DNA of 64,000 nucleotides, from NCBI GenBank assembly GCA_965243335.1, contig OZ251545.1, forward strand, positions 4,588,001-4,652,000, written 5' to 3'. The stretch's first letter is position 1; each line of letters begins with the position of its first letter. A program made the translations under genes and the position numbers. Source of the stretch: JAJDXW01 sp965243335. Lineage in GTDB: Bacteria; Pseudomonadota; Gammaproteobacteria; HK1. Under the pieces are notes generated by a model. The model made no database searches. It was given only the letters and a program-made list of their open reading frames with translations, and had not been told where the DNA came from. Positions 8,932 through 18,486 of this stretch are shown piece by piece.

Positions 8932-9693
8932 TCAGGTCGCCCACTGGAATCCGTCGACGGTGATCGCCTGACCGGTGATGTAGTTCGGCTCGACGGTGGC
9001 GAGGAACGCGGCCACCTCGCCGATGTCCGCCGGCGTGCCGAGGCGGCCGAGGCAGATGCTGCCGATGAACTCCGCCGCCCGCGCTTCGAGCATCGAGGCC
9101 GTGAGCTCGGTCCGGATCGCGCCCGGGCAGATCGCGTTCACCGACACGGTGGGGCCGAGCTCCTTGGCGAGCGCGCGCGTCATTCCGAGGATCCCCGCCT
9201 TGGCGCCCGCGTAGGCGAACTTGCTCACCGCGCTCGTCACCCCGCCGCTCACGGCGCTCACCGACGAAATGTTGACGATGCGGCCCGCACCCCTTGCCAG
9301 CATCGACGGAGCCACCGCACGGCACCAGTTGAAGCAGCCCTTCATGTGCACGTCGATGGTGCGATCCCATTCGTGCTCCTCGATCTCGAGCAGCCCCTTC
9401 GGCATCGGGGTCCCCGCGTTGTTGACGAGCACGTCGATCGCGGCGCGCCGCTCCAGCACCTCGCCGGCGACCTCCCGCGCCCGGCGATGATCGGCGACGT
9501 CGGCAACGAAGCCCTGCGCCGCCACCCCGCCGCGGTCGAACCCGTCCACGGTCGCCGCCAGCTCGCCCTCCAGCACGTCGACCAGGACCAGCTCGAAGCC
9601 GCGCCGGCCGAGCGCTTCGGCGCAGCCCTTCCCGATCCCGCGCGCCGCGCCGGTCACCATCGCGACCGGCCGATGTCCTTCACCGCCGCCCAA
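8932..9693 (-). CDS. SDR-family NAD(P)-dependent oxidoreductase
   Basis: A 253-residue classical short-chain dehydrogenase. The cofactor motif TGAARGIG is near the N-terminus, NNAG near residue 90, and the catalytic set is Ser in NISSVSAVSGG with YAGAK (Tyr and Lys). The C-terminal ITVDGFQWAT matches the usual TVDGG ending. I chose the TTG at 9693 because GAGAGGAGAGAG lies just upstream and it leaves about ten residues before the cofactor motif. The only in-frame ATG nearby falls inside the motif. Substrate unknown; FabG-like alcohol dehydrogenases are the nearest type. Confidence 0.88.
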   Translation of the reverse strand: MGGGEGHRPVAMVTGAARGIGKGCAEALGRRGFELVLVDVLEGELAATVDGFDRGGVAAQGFVADVADHRRAREVAGEVLERRAAIDVLVNNAGTPMPKGLLEIEEHEWDRTIDVHMKGCFNWCRAVAPSMLARGAGRIVNISSVSAVSGGVTSAVSKFAYAGAKAGILGMTRALAKELGPTVSVNAICPGAIRTELTASMLEARAAEFIGSICLGRLGTPADIGEVAAFLATVEPNYITGQAITVDGFQWAT

Positions 9694-9787
9694 GGCTCTC
9701 TCCTCTCGATCGATGGTTCCGCGGCAGCCTCCGAGCGGCCGTCTCGAAGCTTTGCCGATCCGGATGCGGCCCGCCCCCGACGGCGCC

Positions 9788-11155
9788 TCAACGCCCTCCC
9801 GGCGCGGGCGGAGGGCGGGACAGGCGGACGAGGGCGTGGCGCTTGCGGCCGGCGGAGAGCTTGATCGCGCCCTCGGCGGTGAGGTCGCCGGGGCCGACGG
9901 CGCCGGTCTCGTCGCGGACCGGCTCATCGTTGACCCGCGCGCCGCCGCCCCGGATGAGCCGCCGCGCCTCGCCATTGCTCCGGACGAGCCCCGCCTCGCG
10001 CATGAGGTCGTAGACCGGAACCCCCGCGTCGAGGCGCTCCCGCGAGACCTCTACGGTCGGGAGGCCGGACGGCAGCCCGACCGACCGGCTTCCCTGCGAA
10101 CCCGGCGCACCGGTACGGGCCTCCCCTTCGAACGTCCGGCGCGCGGTCTCGGCCGCCTCGTCCGCCGCCTCCCGCCCGTGGCAGAGGGCCGTCGCCTCGG
10201 TCGCGAGGACCTTCTTCGCCTCGTTGATCTCCGCCCCTTCGAGGGCCTCGAGCCGGGCGGTCTCGTCCTGCGGAAGCTCGGTGAACAGGCGGAGGAACCG
10301 CCCCACGTCGGCGTCCTCGGTGTTCCGCCAGTACTGCCAGTACTGGTAGGGCGAGAAGCGGTCCGGGTTGAGCCACACCGCCCCCGCCGCCGTCTTGCCC
10401 ATCTTCGCCCCGCTCGCGAGGGTGATGAGGGGGGAGGTCAGCCCGTACAGGTCGAGCCCGGTGGCGCGGCGGCCCAGCTCCACCCCGCACACGATGTTGC
10501 CCCACTGGTCGGAGCCTCCCATCTGGAGCCGGCAGTCGTAGCGGCGCCCCAGCTCCACGAAGTCGTAGGCCTGGAGGACCATGTAGTTGAACTCGAGGAA
10601 CGAGAGCGGCTGCTCGCGGTCGAGGCGGAGCTTCACGGACTCGAAGCCGAGCATCCGGTTGACCGAGAAATGCCGCCCGTACTCGCGCAGGAACGGGATG
10701 TAGCGCAGGGCGTCGAGCCAGTCCGAGTTGTCGGCCATCAGCGCGGCGTTGCCGCCCTCGAAATCGAGGAAGCGCTCGAACACCCGGCGGATGCCCGCGA
10801 TGTTGGACTCGATGCGCTGCTGCGAGAGGAGCTGCCGGCCCTTGTCCCGGCCCGACGGGTCGCCGACCTTGGTGGTGCCGCCGCCCATGAGGACGATGGG
10901 GCGGTGGCCGGTGCGCTGCATGTGCCGGAGCAGCATGATCTGGACCAGGCTTCCGACGTGCAGGGAGTCGGCCGTCGCATCGAACCCGATGTAGCCGGTG
11001 ATCCGACCGGAGGCGGCGGCCGCGTCCAGCGCCTGGAGGTCGGTGCACTGGTGGACGTAGCCGCGCGCGGAGAGGGTGCGCAGGAAGTCCGACCGGAGGG
11101 GGGGCGATCCCGGGGCGGGTTCCGGGGCTGGCCCCGGAGTGGGCGTAGCGGTCAT
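9788..11155 (-). CDS. tyrS: Tyrosyl-tRNA synthetase
   Basis: About 455 residues. The class I signature is HVGS at about residues 66-69 within GFDATADSLHVGSL, and the second signature is KMGKT near residue 260. YQYWQYWRNTEDADVGRFL and a C-terminal S4 RNA-binding domain (VRSNGEARRLIRGGGARVND) are typical of bacterial TyrRS. It charges tRNA-Tyr in the cytoplasm. Starts at 11155 (MTATP), 11182 (MTIDHV) and 11209 are in frame and none has a clear Shine-Dalgarno. I took the one nearest the conserved core. The Pro-rich first 20 residues are not conserved in the family. Divergent from the MFS gene at 11350. Confidence 0.95.
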   Translation of the reverse strand: MTATPTPGPAPEPAPGSPPLRSDFLRTLSARGYVHQCTDLQALDAAAASGRITGYIGFDATADSLHVGSLVQIMLLRHMQRTGHRPIVLMGGGTTKVGDPSGRDKGRQLLSQQRIESNIAGIRRVFERFLDFEGGNAALMADNSDWLDALRYIPFLREYGRHFSVNRMLGFESVKLRLDREQPLSFLEFNYMVLQAYDFVELGRRYDCRLQMGGSDQWGNIVCGVELGRRATGLDLYGLTSPLITLASGAKMGKTAAGAVWLNPDRFSPYQYWQYWRNTEDADVGRFLRLFTELPQDETARLEALEGAEINEAKKVLATEATALCHGREAADEAAETARRTFEGEARTGAPGSQGSRSVGLPSGLPTVEVSRERLDAGVPVYDLMREAGLVRSNGEARRLIRGGGARVNDEPVRDETGAVGPGDLTAEGAIKLSAGRKRHALVRLSRPPPAPGGR

Positions 11156-11349
11156 GGCGCGGGACACGTGGTCGATGGTCATTGCAACCGGGCGAAGGCC
11201 GGGGATCATGGAGACCGGCGGGTACGGGCAGGAGTATAAAGCGCCGCGGCGTCCGCCATGTGGCCGACTCGGGTAACCTTCGTCCCGGGACGCCCGCGGC
11301 CGGGAGCCGGCGGGATGGAGCGGCGCTCGACGAACCCGGAAGGAACGGA

Positions 11350-12789
11350 GTGCAGAACGCCCGCGAGAGCCGCCCGAACCGTCCGCCGGCTCCCCCGCCA
11401 GCCTCTCCGCCGGCCGGTCGGCAGCCCCGCCCCCGGCTCACGCTCCTCGTCGTGGCCCTCGGGGTCTCCGCCGCGCCCCTCGACACCTCGGTCAACATCG
11501 CGTTCCCCGCCATCACCTCCGCGTTCGGGAACGACGTGGCGGCCATCCAGTGGGTGATCATCTGCAACGTCCTCACCTACGCGAGCCTGATGCCCGGGCT
11601 CGGCCGGCTCGCGGACATCGTGGGCCACAAGCGGGTGTTCCTGACGGGGCTCCTCTGGAGCGCGGCGGCCCTCGTCCTCTGCGGGCTCGCGTCGACGTTC
11701 GGCGGACTGCTCGCGGCCCGCGTCCTCCAGGGGGCGGGGAACGCGTTCCTGCTGAGCTGCGGCCCGGCCCTCGCGACCCTCTCGTTCCCGGAAGGGGAGC
11801 GGGGCCGGGTCCTCGGCTGGTACACCACCGGCTTCGCCGCCGCCCTCATGCTCGGGCCGGTGGTCGGGGGCGCCCTCGTCGAACTCTGGGGGTGGCCGGC
11901 GGTGTTCTGGTTCCGCGTGCCCCTCGTACTCCTCGCGGCCGCCCTGGTCGCGGCCCTGGTGCGGGACCCCGGCCACGCGACGCCGGGGGAGCCCTTCGAC
12001 CTTCGCGGCGCGATCGGGCTCGGCGCGGCCCTGGCCGCCGCCCTCCTCGCCCTCAACCAGGGGCCCCGTCTCGGCTGGGCGGGGTTCCTGGCCGTCGCCG
12101 GGGCGGCCGGCCTCGTCGGGCTCTGGTTCGTGCGCCACGAGCTCCGCACCCCGCATCCCATCATCGACGTCCGGCTCTTCCGCCTCCCCCGGTTCGCGGC
12201 CGCGAACGCCGCCCACGTGCTCATGAACTTGGGCGCCTTCACGATCTACCTGCTCACCCCCTACTACCTCGTGCGCGTCATGGAGGCGCCGACCGCGACC
12301 GCCGGGATCTTCCTCGCCGTCTCGCCCCTCGGGATGATCGCGGCCTCGCCGGCCGCCGGGCGCCTGCTCCGCTTCACCGGCTCCTTCCGGCTCGGGGCCG
12401 CCGGCCTCGCCCTGCTCGGGGCGGCCCTCGCGGCGATCGCCGCCCTGCCGGTCGAGGCCGGGGCCGCCGCCCTCGCCGCCGCCCTCTTCGCCCACGGATG
12501 CGGGACGGGGCTCTTCCAGGTGGCCAGCATCGACTTCGTCATGGGCAGCATCCCGCGAAGCCGGCAGGGGGTCGCGGGCAGCCTCAACATGGTGACCCGG
12601 ACGGTCGGCGTCGTGACGGTGGCGAGCACCGGCACCCTGCTCTTCTCCGCCCTCGGCGGCGAGGCGGGGGGCGGGGGGGCGTTTCTCCACGCCTACCGGA
12701 TCACGTTCGCGGCGGCGGCCGGGGCGGTCTTCCTCGGGCTCGCGGTGCTCGGCGCAGCCTGGCTCGCCCCTTCCCCGCGGGCGCGATAG
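11350..12789 (+). CDS. MFS drug-efflux transporter, DHA2 type
   Basis: About 479 residues with roughly 14 hydrophobic segments, as in the DHA2 (EmrB/QacA-like) branch. The N-terminal block PLDTSVNIAFPAI and GRLADIVGHKRVF correspond to the motif C-type and motif A regions. It should export small toxic compounds with proton exchange in the inner membrane. I chose GTG 11350 because GGAAGGAACGGA is directly upstream; longer in-frame starts exist back to 11182 but give an Arg/Pro-rich leader unlike the family. Substrate unknown. Confidence 0.88.
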   Translation: MQNARESRPNRPPAPPPASPPAGRQPRPRLTLLVVALGVSAAPLDTSVNIAFPAITSAFGNDVAAIQWVIICNVLTYASLMPGLGRLADIVGHKRVFLTGLLWSAAALVLCGLASTFGGLLAARVLQGAGNAFLLSCGPALATLSFPEGERGRVLGWYTTGFAAALMLGPVVGGALVELWGWPAVFWFRVPLVLLAAALVAALVRDPGHATPGEPFDLRGAIGLGAALAAALLALNQGPRLGWAGFLAVAGAAGLVGLWFVRHELRTPHPIIDVRLFRLPRFAAANAAHVLMNLGAFTIYLLTPYYLVRVMEAPTATAGIFLAVSPLGMIAASPAAGRLLRFTGSFRLGAAGLALLGAALAAIAALPVEAGAAALAAALFAHGCGTGLFQVASIDFVMGSIPRSRQGVAGSLNMVTRTVGVVTVASTGTLLFSALGGEAGGGGAFLHAYRITFAAAAGAVFLGLAVLGAAWLAPSPRAR

Positions 12790-12802
12790 CGGGGCGGGCG
12801 GG

Positions 12803-12887
12803 CCGCCCGCGTCCGCAGGACGCGCCGTTCCCAGGAACGCCTGCGACGTGGCGTGCTTGGCGAAAGCCCCACCGCGTACAGGCATCC
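12803..12887. repeat. Intergenic repeat fragment with 43-bp-type unit (copy R3)
   Basis: One half of the palindrome (GTCCGCAGGACGCGCCGTTCC at the left end resembles 8684-8706) is followed by the companion unit GCGACGTGGCGTGCTTGGCG at about 12844. It lies between the MFS gene and the thiolase gene. Confidence 0.7.
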
Positions 12888-12988
12888 GCAGAAGAGTCCC
12901 GGGGCCGCGCGGCAACAGGTAAGATCCGCCTCGGGAAGACCCCCTCGACGCATCCTCGGATGCCGACCGCTCTCCACCGGGCAGGAAC

Positions 12989-14239
12989 ATGACCAGCGAC
13001 CTCGACGCGACCACCACGAAGGGGCTCCGCAACCGCTACGCGATCTGCGGGGTCGGCGAGACGGACTACATGCGCGGCTCGAAGCACACCACGCGCTCGC
13101 TCGCGACCTGGGCGGTCAAGAACGCGATGGACGACGCCGGGCTCACCGCCGCCGACGTCGACGGCATGCTCTCCTATTCGGGGAACGACTCGACCTTCTC
13201 CACCTTCGTCGCCGGCGACCTCGGGATCCGGCTCAACTTCTACATGGACGTGCACGGGGGCGGATCGAGCACCGAGGCCCTCGTCGGGATCGCGATCGGG
13301 GTGATCGAGGCCCGCATGTGCAGCACGGTCGCGATCTTCCGGGCGATGAACGGCTACACCCAGGTCCGGATCGGCGGTACCGGGGCGCGCTCCGCGGTCC
13401 CGATCACGGGCGACCAGATCCACATGCGGGCCTACGGCTGGCAGAGCGCGGGGCAGATGTTCGCCCCGACCTTCATGCGCCACCTCCACGACTACGGGAC
13501 GACCCCGGCCCAGGTCGCGGCCGTCAAGGTCGCGCACAGCAAGCACGCCTCGAACAACCCCAAGGCGTACTACCGGAAGCGCTACACGGTGGAGGAGGTG
13601 CTCGCGAGCCGGATGATCTGCAAGCCCCTCCACCTCCTCGACTGCTGCGTGGAGACGGACAACGCGACGTGCATCATCGTCACCCGGACGGAGCGGGCCC
13701 GCGACCTCCGCCCGCGCCCCGCCCTGATCCGCGCGGTGGTCGGGCGCTGCTGCCGCCCGCGGGCCGACCACTACTACCAGCACGGGCCGCTCGCCACCGT
13801 CGCGGGCCATTACGCGAAGGACATCCTGTGGCCGAACGCGGGGCTCGGCCCGTCCGAGGTGGACCTCACCGGCTCGTACGACGCCTTCACCTTCACCACC
13901 ATGCTCCAGCTCGAAGACTACGGCTTCTGCGCCAAGGGCGAGGGCGGGGAGTACGTGTCGAGCGGCGCCATCGAGCTCGGCGGCGCCCGGCCCAACAACA
14001 CCTCGGGCGGCCACCTCTGCGAGGGGTATACGCACGGGATGAACATGGTCATCGAGAACGTCCGCCAGCTTCGGGGCGAGGTCGACGACTCCTGCCCGGT
14101 CGGCCCGGACGGCGCCCGGCAGCACACCTGGAACTACTGCGAGGGCGGCTGCCGGCAGGTGAAAGGGGCCGAGATCAGCGCGAACCTCGGCTGGGGGACG
14201 CCGGGGCTCGGGTCCGCGATGGTCCTGGAACGGGGCTGA
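12989..14239 (+). CDS. Thiolase-fold protein, SCP2-thiolase / lipid-transfer (Ltp2-like) type
   Basis: A 416-residue member of the thiolase superfamily. The N-terminus (YAICGVGETDYMRG), GLTAADVDGM and the C-terminal NNTSGGHLCEGYTHGMN resemble the acetyl-CoA acetyltransferase/SCPx-like branch. In actinobacteria and proteobacteria such proteins pair with a DUF35 partner and can act as retro-aldolases on CoA side chains of sterols or similar acids. Here the next gene, 190 bases downstream, is a DUF35 protein, which supports that pairing. ATG 12989 follows CGGGCAGGAAC. The substrate is not identifiable. Confidence 0.87.
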   Translation: MTSDLDATTTKGLRNRYAICGVGETDYMRGSKHTTRSLATWAVKNAMDDAGLTAADVDGMLSYSGNDSTFSTFVAGDLGIRLNFYMDVHGGGSSTEALVGIAIGVIEARMCSTVAIFRAMNGYTQVRIGGTGARSAVPITGDQIHMRAYGWQSAGQMFAPTFMRHLHDYGTTPAQVAAVKVAHSKHASNNPKAYYRKRYTVEEVLASRMICKPLHLLDCCVETDNATCIIVTRTERARDLRPRPALIRAVVGRCCRPRADHYYQHGPLATVAGHYAKDILWPNAGLGPSEVDLTGSYDAFTFTTMLQLEDYGFCAKGEGGEYVSSGAIELGGARPNNTSGGHLCEGYTHGMNMVIENVRQLRGEVDDSCPVGPDGARQHTWNYCEGGCRQVKGAEISANLGWGTPGLGSAMVLERG

Positions 14240-14429
14240 GGCGAGGCGCGCGCGGCGCTTCGGAGGGACGGGATGCGCCCGGGGCGGGCGGCGATTGCCG
14301 GCCGGGGGCTGGCCGGCGGCAGGCAGCGGCGATAGCGGGCGCGATGACGGGCGCGACGGCCCGGAACGCGAAACGGGCGCGGACGCGCATACCCACACGG
14401 GCGCCGGTACGAATACGGAGGGGCGGACG

Positions 14430-14951
14430 ATGCCGACAAGGGGCGAATACCTCGGGATGACCCTCACCATCGAGGACGTGGACGGGGAGAACCGCGCGTT
14501 CTTCCGCTACTGCCACGCGGGCGACTTCCGCCTCCAGCGGGGGCGCGAGAGCGGCCTCCTCCGCTACCCCCCGACCACCGCGTGCCCGTGGACGAGCGAC
14601 CGAGAATCCGACTGGGTGTCCGTGGAGGGGAAGGGAGCCGTCCACACCTACACCGAGGTCCACCACCCCATCCAGCCCGCGTTCCGCGACGTCGTCCCCT
14701 ACATGATCCTCCTCGTCGACCTCGATACCCAGAAGGGGCGGCCGACCGAGCACGAGGCGCTTCGCGTCGCGGGCAACCTCGTCACCCCGGACGGGGCGTT
14801 CGCCCCGCCGGACGTGATCGAGCGGGTCGGCATCGGGACCCGGGTGCGGATGGTCTTCGTCGAGGTGTGCGAGGGGATGTCGATCCCCCACTGGACCATC
14901 GACGAGGAGGCGGAGCAGCCCGACCCGCCCTGGCGCTATCCCGACCCCTGA
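14430..14951 (+). CDS. DUF35 OB-fold protein, partner of the thiolase, degenerate zinc ribbon
   Basis: A 173-residue protein. FRLQRGRESGLLRYPPTTACPW aligns by eye with the DUF35 rubredoxin-like ribbon, which normally reads CxxC...CxxC, but only one of four cysteines remains. The OB-fold part follows (GKGAVHTYTEVHHPIQPAF and VRMVFVEV). These proteins bind beside thiolase-like enzymes and shape the acyl-CoA site. ATG 14430 follows ACGGAGGGGCGG. The 3' end overlaps the convergent hyuA-type gene by 16 bases, which is unusual. Confidence 0.83.
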   Translation: MPTRGEYLGMTLTIEDVDGENRAFFRYCHAGDFRLQRGRESGLLRYPPTTACPWTSDRESDWVSVEGKGAVHTYTEVHHPIQPAFRDVVPYMILLVDLDTQKGRPTEHEALRVAGNLVTPDGAFAPPDVIERVGIGTRVRMVFVEVCEGMSIPHWTIDEEAEQPDPPWRYPDP

Positions 14952-17161
14952 GCCGTCCGCCGGCGCCGAGGCGGCGGGTGCGGGGAGAGGGTCATGATCC
15001 CGCCCGGTCCCGTGAGCGCCGACCAGCCCGGGGGAATGAGGGTGGTGGTGTCGTCCTGCTCGACGATCGCCGGCCCCGCCAGCCGGTCGCCGGGCGCGAG
15101 CACGTCCCGGGCGACGATGCGGGTCTCCATCGGAGCGGCCTCGTCCGGGAACCGGACCGCGCGGCGGGCGGCATCGCGGCCGCCCGAGCCGCCCCGACCG
15201 CCGGGCGGCGGCTCGCCCCCGCTTCGCCCGGCCCCCGCGGCCGGACCTTGCGCGCGCTCCTCCCCGCCCGCCTCCCGCGCCACTCGCGCCGCCCGTTCCT
15301 CCCCCGCGTCCCGCGTCCCCGTCCCGGCCGTCGGCGCCGCCGGAGCGCCGGGCATCCGCTGGCGATGCACGGCGCGCAGGTTGACGAACCGGGCCGGGGC
15401 CTCGACCGCATGTCCGTGCACCCGCTCGTGGGCGGCGAGGAAGTCCGCGTAGAGGCGTTCGAGGCCGTCGTCCGCGCCGGGATCGAACGCCACTTCCAGG
15501 TGGTAGCCCTGGCCGACGTGGCAGACGTCGGCGAAGTGGAGCACCTCGACGTCGCGGTCCGGGGAGAGGCCCTCCCGTTCCATCAGCCTCCGGCCGGCCG
15601 CATCGAGGTCGGCGACGAGGCGTCTCACCGGCGCCATCTCGAGCCCGGCGAACGGCTCGGCATACGCGATGGACACCTCGTGCTCGATCGGCGCCGCGAG
15701 GAGCCCGGCCGCGGAGAGCACGCCGGGATGGCGGGGGACCACTACCCGGGTGATGGCGAGGTCGGCGGCGAGCGCGCAGGCGTGGAGCGGACCGGCCCCG
15801 CCCATTGCCACCAGGGTGAACTCGCGCGGGTCGTACCCCTGGCGGACGGAGACGAGGCGGACGCCTTCCGCCATCTGCGCGTTGACGACCTGGTGGATGC
15901 CGGCCGCCGCGTCCTCGACGCCGAGCCCGAGCGGCTCCGCGATGCGGTCGCGGATCGCGCCGCGCGCCCGTTCCACGTCGAGTCCGATGGCGCCCCCGGC
16001 GAAATACCTCGGATCGAGGTAGCCGAGCACCACGGAGGCGTCCGTCACCGTCGGCTCGCGGCCCCCGCGGGCATAGCAGGCGGGGCCGGGGTCCGAGCCG
16101 GCGGACCGGGGGCCGACCCGCAGCCCGCCCGCGTCGTCGAGCCAGGCGATGCTCCCCCCGCCCGCCCCGATCGCGTTCACGTCCACCATCGGGACCCGCA
16201 CCGGGAACCCGGCGATGACGCCCTCGCTGCGGATGAGCGGCTTCGCCCCGGAGACGAGCGCGATGTCGGAGCTGGTGCCGCCCACATCCAGGGTGATGAG
16301 ATCCTCGTGCCCGGCGGCGGCCCCGGTCGTCTGGCCGCCGATCACGCCGGCGGCCGGACCGGACAGGAACAGGCGCACCGGGCGGCTCCCGGCGATCCCG
16401 GCGCTCGCGAGCCCCCCTCGCGACTGCATCACCTGGAGCGGGGCTGAAACCCCGGCGTCCGCGAGTCGCTGCGCCAGCCGGGCGAGGTAGCGCCGCACCG
16501 TCGGCTTGATGTAGGCGTCGAAGGCGGTGACCGCGGTCCGTTCATACTCGCGGAACGCGGGGTCGACCTCGCTCGAGAGCGAGATTTCGAGATCCGGATG
16601 CTCCGCGCGCGCGATCTCCCGCACCCGGCGCTCGTGCTCCGGGTTGGCGAACGAGAAGAGCAGGCAGACCGCGACGCACTCGGCCCCCGCCGTCGCGAGC
16701 CGGTCGAGCGCGTCCCGCACCGAGGCTTCGTCGAGCGGCTCGATAACCTCGCCGCCCGGCCCGACCCGCTCCCGCACCCCGAGCCGCATCGCGCGCGGAG
16801 CGAGGAACACCGGGGTCTGGGAGTCGAGCCGGACCTCGTACATCTCCTGCCGCATCTGGCGCCCGATCTCGAGGGTGTCCCGGAACCCCTCGGTGGTGAT
16901 GATCCCGAGCCGGCCCCCCTTGCGCTCCAGCACCGCGTTCGTCGCCACCGTGGTGCCGTGCGCGATCTGCGTGAGAGTACCGGGCTCGATCCCCGCCGCG
17001 GCAAGGCGGGCGACGGCCGCGAGCGCGGCCTCGCCGGGGTTGGCGGGTGTGCTGGGAACCTTGAACACGACGGGCGCGCGGCCCTCGCGCACGCACACCA
17101 CGTCGGTGAAGGTGCCGCCGACGTCGATGCCGATCCGGTATCCGGCTCCTGATACGGTCAT
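14936..17161 (-). CDS. Hydantoinase/oxoprolinase subunit A, second paralogue without adjacent B subunit
   Basis: About 741 residues. YRIGIDVGGTFTDVVCV at the N-terminus and ITLDVGGTSSDIALV mark the two actin-fold halves. A Gly/Arg/Ala-rich low-complexity insert of roughly 70 residues lies near residues 575-650, before the final beta-rich region, and makes it longer than the hyuA at 1401. I chose ATG 17161; ATG 17182 is also in frame and neither has a strong ribosome site. No B subunit is adjacent, so the partner must be elsewhere or the protein acts alone. Its 3' end overlaps the DUF35 gene. Confidence 0.9.
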   Translation of the reverse strand: MTVSGAGYRIGIDVGGTFTDVVCVREGRAPVVFKVPSTPANPGEAALAAVARLAAAGIEPGTLTQIAHGTTVATNAVLERKGGRLGIITTEGFRDTLEIGRQMRQEMYEVRLDSQTPVFLAPRAMRLGVRERVGPGGEVIEPLDEASVRDALDRLATAGAECVAVCLLFSFANPEHERRVREIARAEHPDLEISLSSEVDPAFREYERTAVTAFDAYIKPTVRRYLARLAQRLADAGVSAPLQVMQSRGGLASAGIAGSRPVRLFLSGPAAGVIGGQTTGAAAGHEDLITLDVGGTSSDIALVSGAKPLIRSEGVIAGFPVRVPMVDVNAIGAGGGSIAWLDDAGGLRVGPRSAGSDPGPACYARGGREPTVTDASVVLGYLDPRYFAGGAIGLDVERARGAIRDRIAEPLGLGVEDAAAGIHQVVNAQMAEGVRLVSVRQGYDPREFTLVAMGGAGPLHACALAADLAITRVVVPRHPGVLSAAGLLAAPIEHEVSIAYAEPFAGLEMAPVRRLVADLDAAGRRLMEREGLSPDRDVEVLHFADVCHVGQGYHLEVAFDPGADDGLERLYADFLAAHERVHGHAVEAPARFVNLRAVHRQRMPGAPAAPTAGTGTRDAGEERAARVAREAGGEERAQGPAAGAGRSGGEPPPGGRGGSGGRDAARRAVRFPDEAAPMETRIVARDVLAPGDRLAGPAIVEQDDTTTLIPPGWSALTGPGGIMTLSPHPPPRRRRTAQGSG

Positions 17162-17550
17162 GTCCGCCTGTCGTCGTTGCATTTCAAGCAACCGTGGAAG
17201 GTCGTGGTTCGAGGCCGGATCCCTGCCTCCGGGATCGCTCCGGGAGTGGATGCGATGCGATGCGATGACGACGCCTCCGGGCGCATTCACGCCCGGAAGG
17301 CACCCTGCCGCGGCCGGCGGGCTCGCCCCCGGGCGCCCCGCAGCCCCGTTCCCGGTCCCGGGAACGCATCCCCGGCGGACCCGGGAACCGCTTGGCCGGC
17401 CGCGATGGCCCTCCGGCGGCGTCCGGCGACAATGTAGCACCTCGCGCCCCGATCCCCGGCGTGGGACGAGCCCCGTGCGCGGCGGGGTATCCTGCGGAAC
17501 CGGCGGCGGGCGAGCCGGCCCGCCGGCCCGACCCTCACAGGACCCAATGC
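17162..17550. other. Gap of about 390 bases, no gene seen
   Basis: Between two divergent genes. It is GC-rich with short self-complementary runs of C and G. I see no convincing coding frame, RNA gene or repeat copy in it. Promoters for both flanking genes must lie here but no clear -35/-10 pair is visible. Confidence 0.5.
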
Positions 17551-18243
17551 ATGGACCCAGGCGCGAACGGACCCGCCGTCGATCTCGCGGCGCTCCTGAA
17601 CGAGTCGTTCGGCCAGTGGGCGGGCGACGCGCGCGCGGAGCCGCAGCTCGATCTCTTTCCGAACCGGGACGGGACGCCTCCTCCCGGGCGCTCCTTCGCC
17701 GCGCCCCGACGGCTGCGGCTCGATGCAGGGTCGTGGGTCGAGCACGAGCCGGGCTGGCTCGAGGGACACGAGGCGCTGTTCGACGCGCTCCGCCAGGGGA
17801 TCGAGTGGCGGACGGAGCGGCGGAGGATGTACGACACGGTCGTCGAGGTCCCGCGGCTCGCGGCGGAGATCCCTGACGACGGGCCGTGCCCGCCGGCGCT
17901 CGCGTGCGCGAAGGAGGCGCTGGAGCGGCGCTACCGGCGGCGGTTCGAGAGCGTCCGGCTCGCCTGGTACCGGGACGGACGGGACGGGGTCGCCATGCAC
18001 GGGGATCGGATCGGGCGGCGCATCGCGGACCCGGTCGTGGCGATCCTCTCCCTCGGCGCGCCGCGGCGCTTCCTGCTCAAGCCGGCCGCAGGCGGGCGTT
18101 CCCTCCGGTTCGATCTCGGGGGCGGCGACCTGCTCGTCATGGGCGGCGCGTGCCAGCGCACGTGGCGCCACGGCATCCCGAAGGCGAAGTTCGCCGGACC
18201 GAGGATCAGCGTCCAGTTTCGCGAGCGGCGCGAGTACGCCTGA
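17551..18243 (+). CDS. AlkB-like 2-oxoglutarate/Fe(II)-dependent dioxygenase
   Basis: A 230-residue protein. The iron ligands are visible: His150 and Asp152 in VAMHGDR, and His207 in RTWRHGIPK. Arg218 in GPRISVQFR fits the 2-oxoglutarate-binding Arg. SVRLAWYRDGRDGVAMH is the characteristic AlkB block. The family removes alkyl groups from nucleic acid bases by oxidative demethylation (AlkB homologues) in the cytoplasm. ATG 17551 is taken because upstream sequence is not family-like. Role in DNA repair is likely but not proved by sequence. Confidence 0.88.
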   Translation: MDPGANGPAVDLAALLNESFGQWAGDARAEPQLDLFPNRDGTPPPGRSFAAPRRLRLDAGSWVEHEPGWLEGHEALFDALRQGIEWRTERRRMYDTVVEVPRLAAEIPDDGPCPPALACAKEALERRYRRRFESVRLAWYRDGRDGVAMHGDRIGRRIADPVVAILSLGAPRRFLLKPAAGGRSLRFDLGGGDLLVMGGACQRTWRHGIPKAKFAGPRISVQFRERREYA

Positions 18244-18486
18244 TCCGTCACCGCCCCGCCCCCGCGGGACGAGCGCCGCGCCCATCCTTCTTCGGGCGGA
18301 ACGGGCCGCGCCCGCGGGACAGGGCCAATCCTGGCTCGCCGCAGAGCCTGGATCAGGCAGTCAAGGGTTGCCCCGGCGGGTGCGGCGGGAGTCCGTCTTC
18401 CGACGGACGAAGCCGGGGTCCGGCCGGCGGCGCATTTTGTGGATGGTGCGGCGAAACGAGGATGGCTCCCGCCCGTCGGCGCGTGG

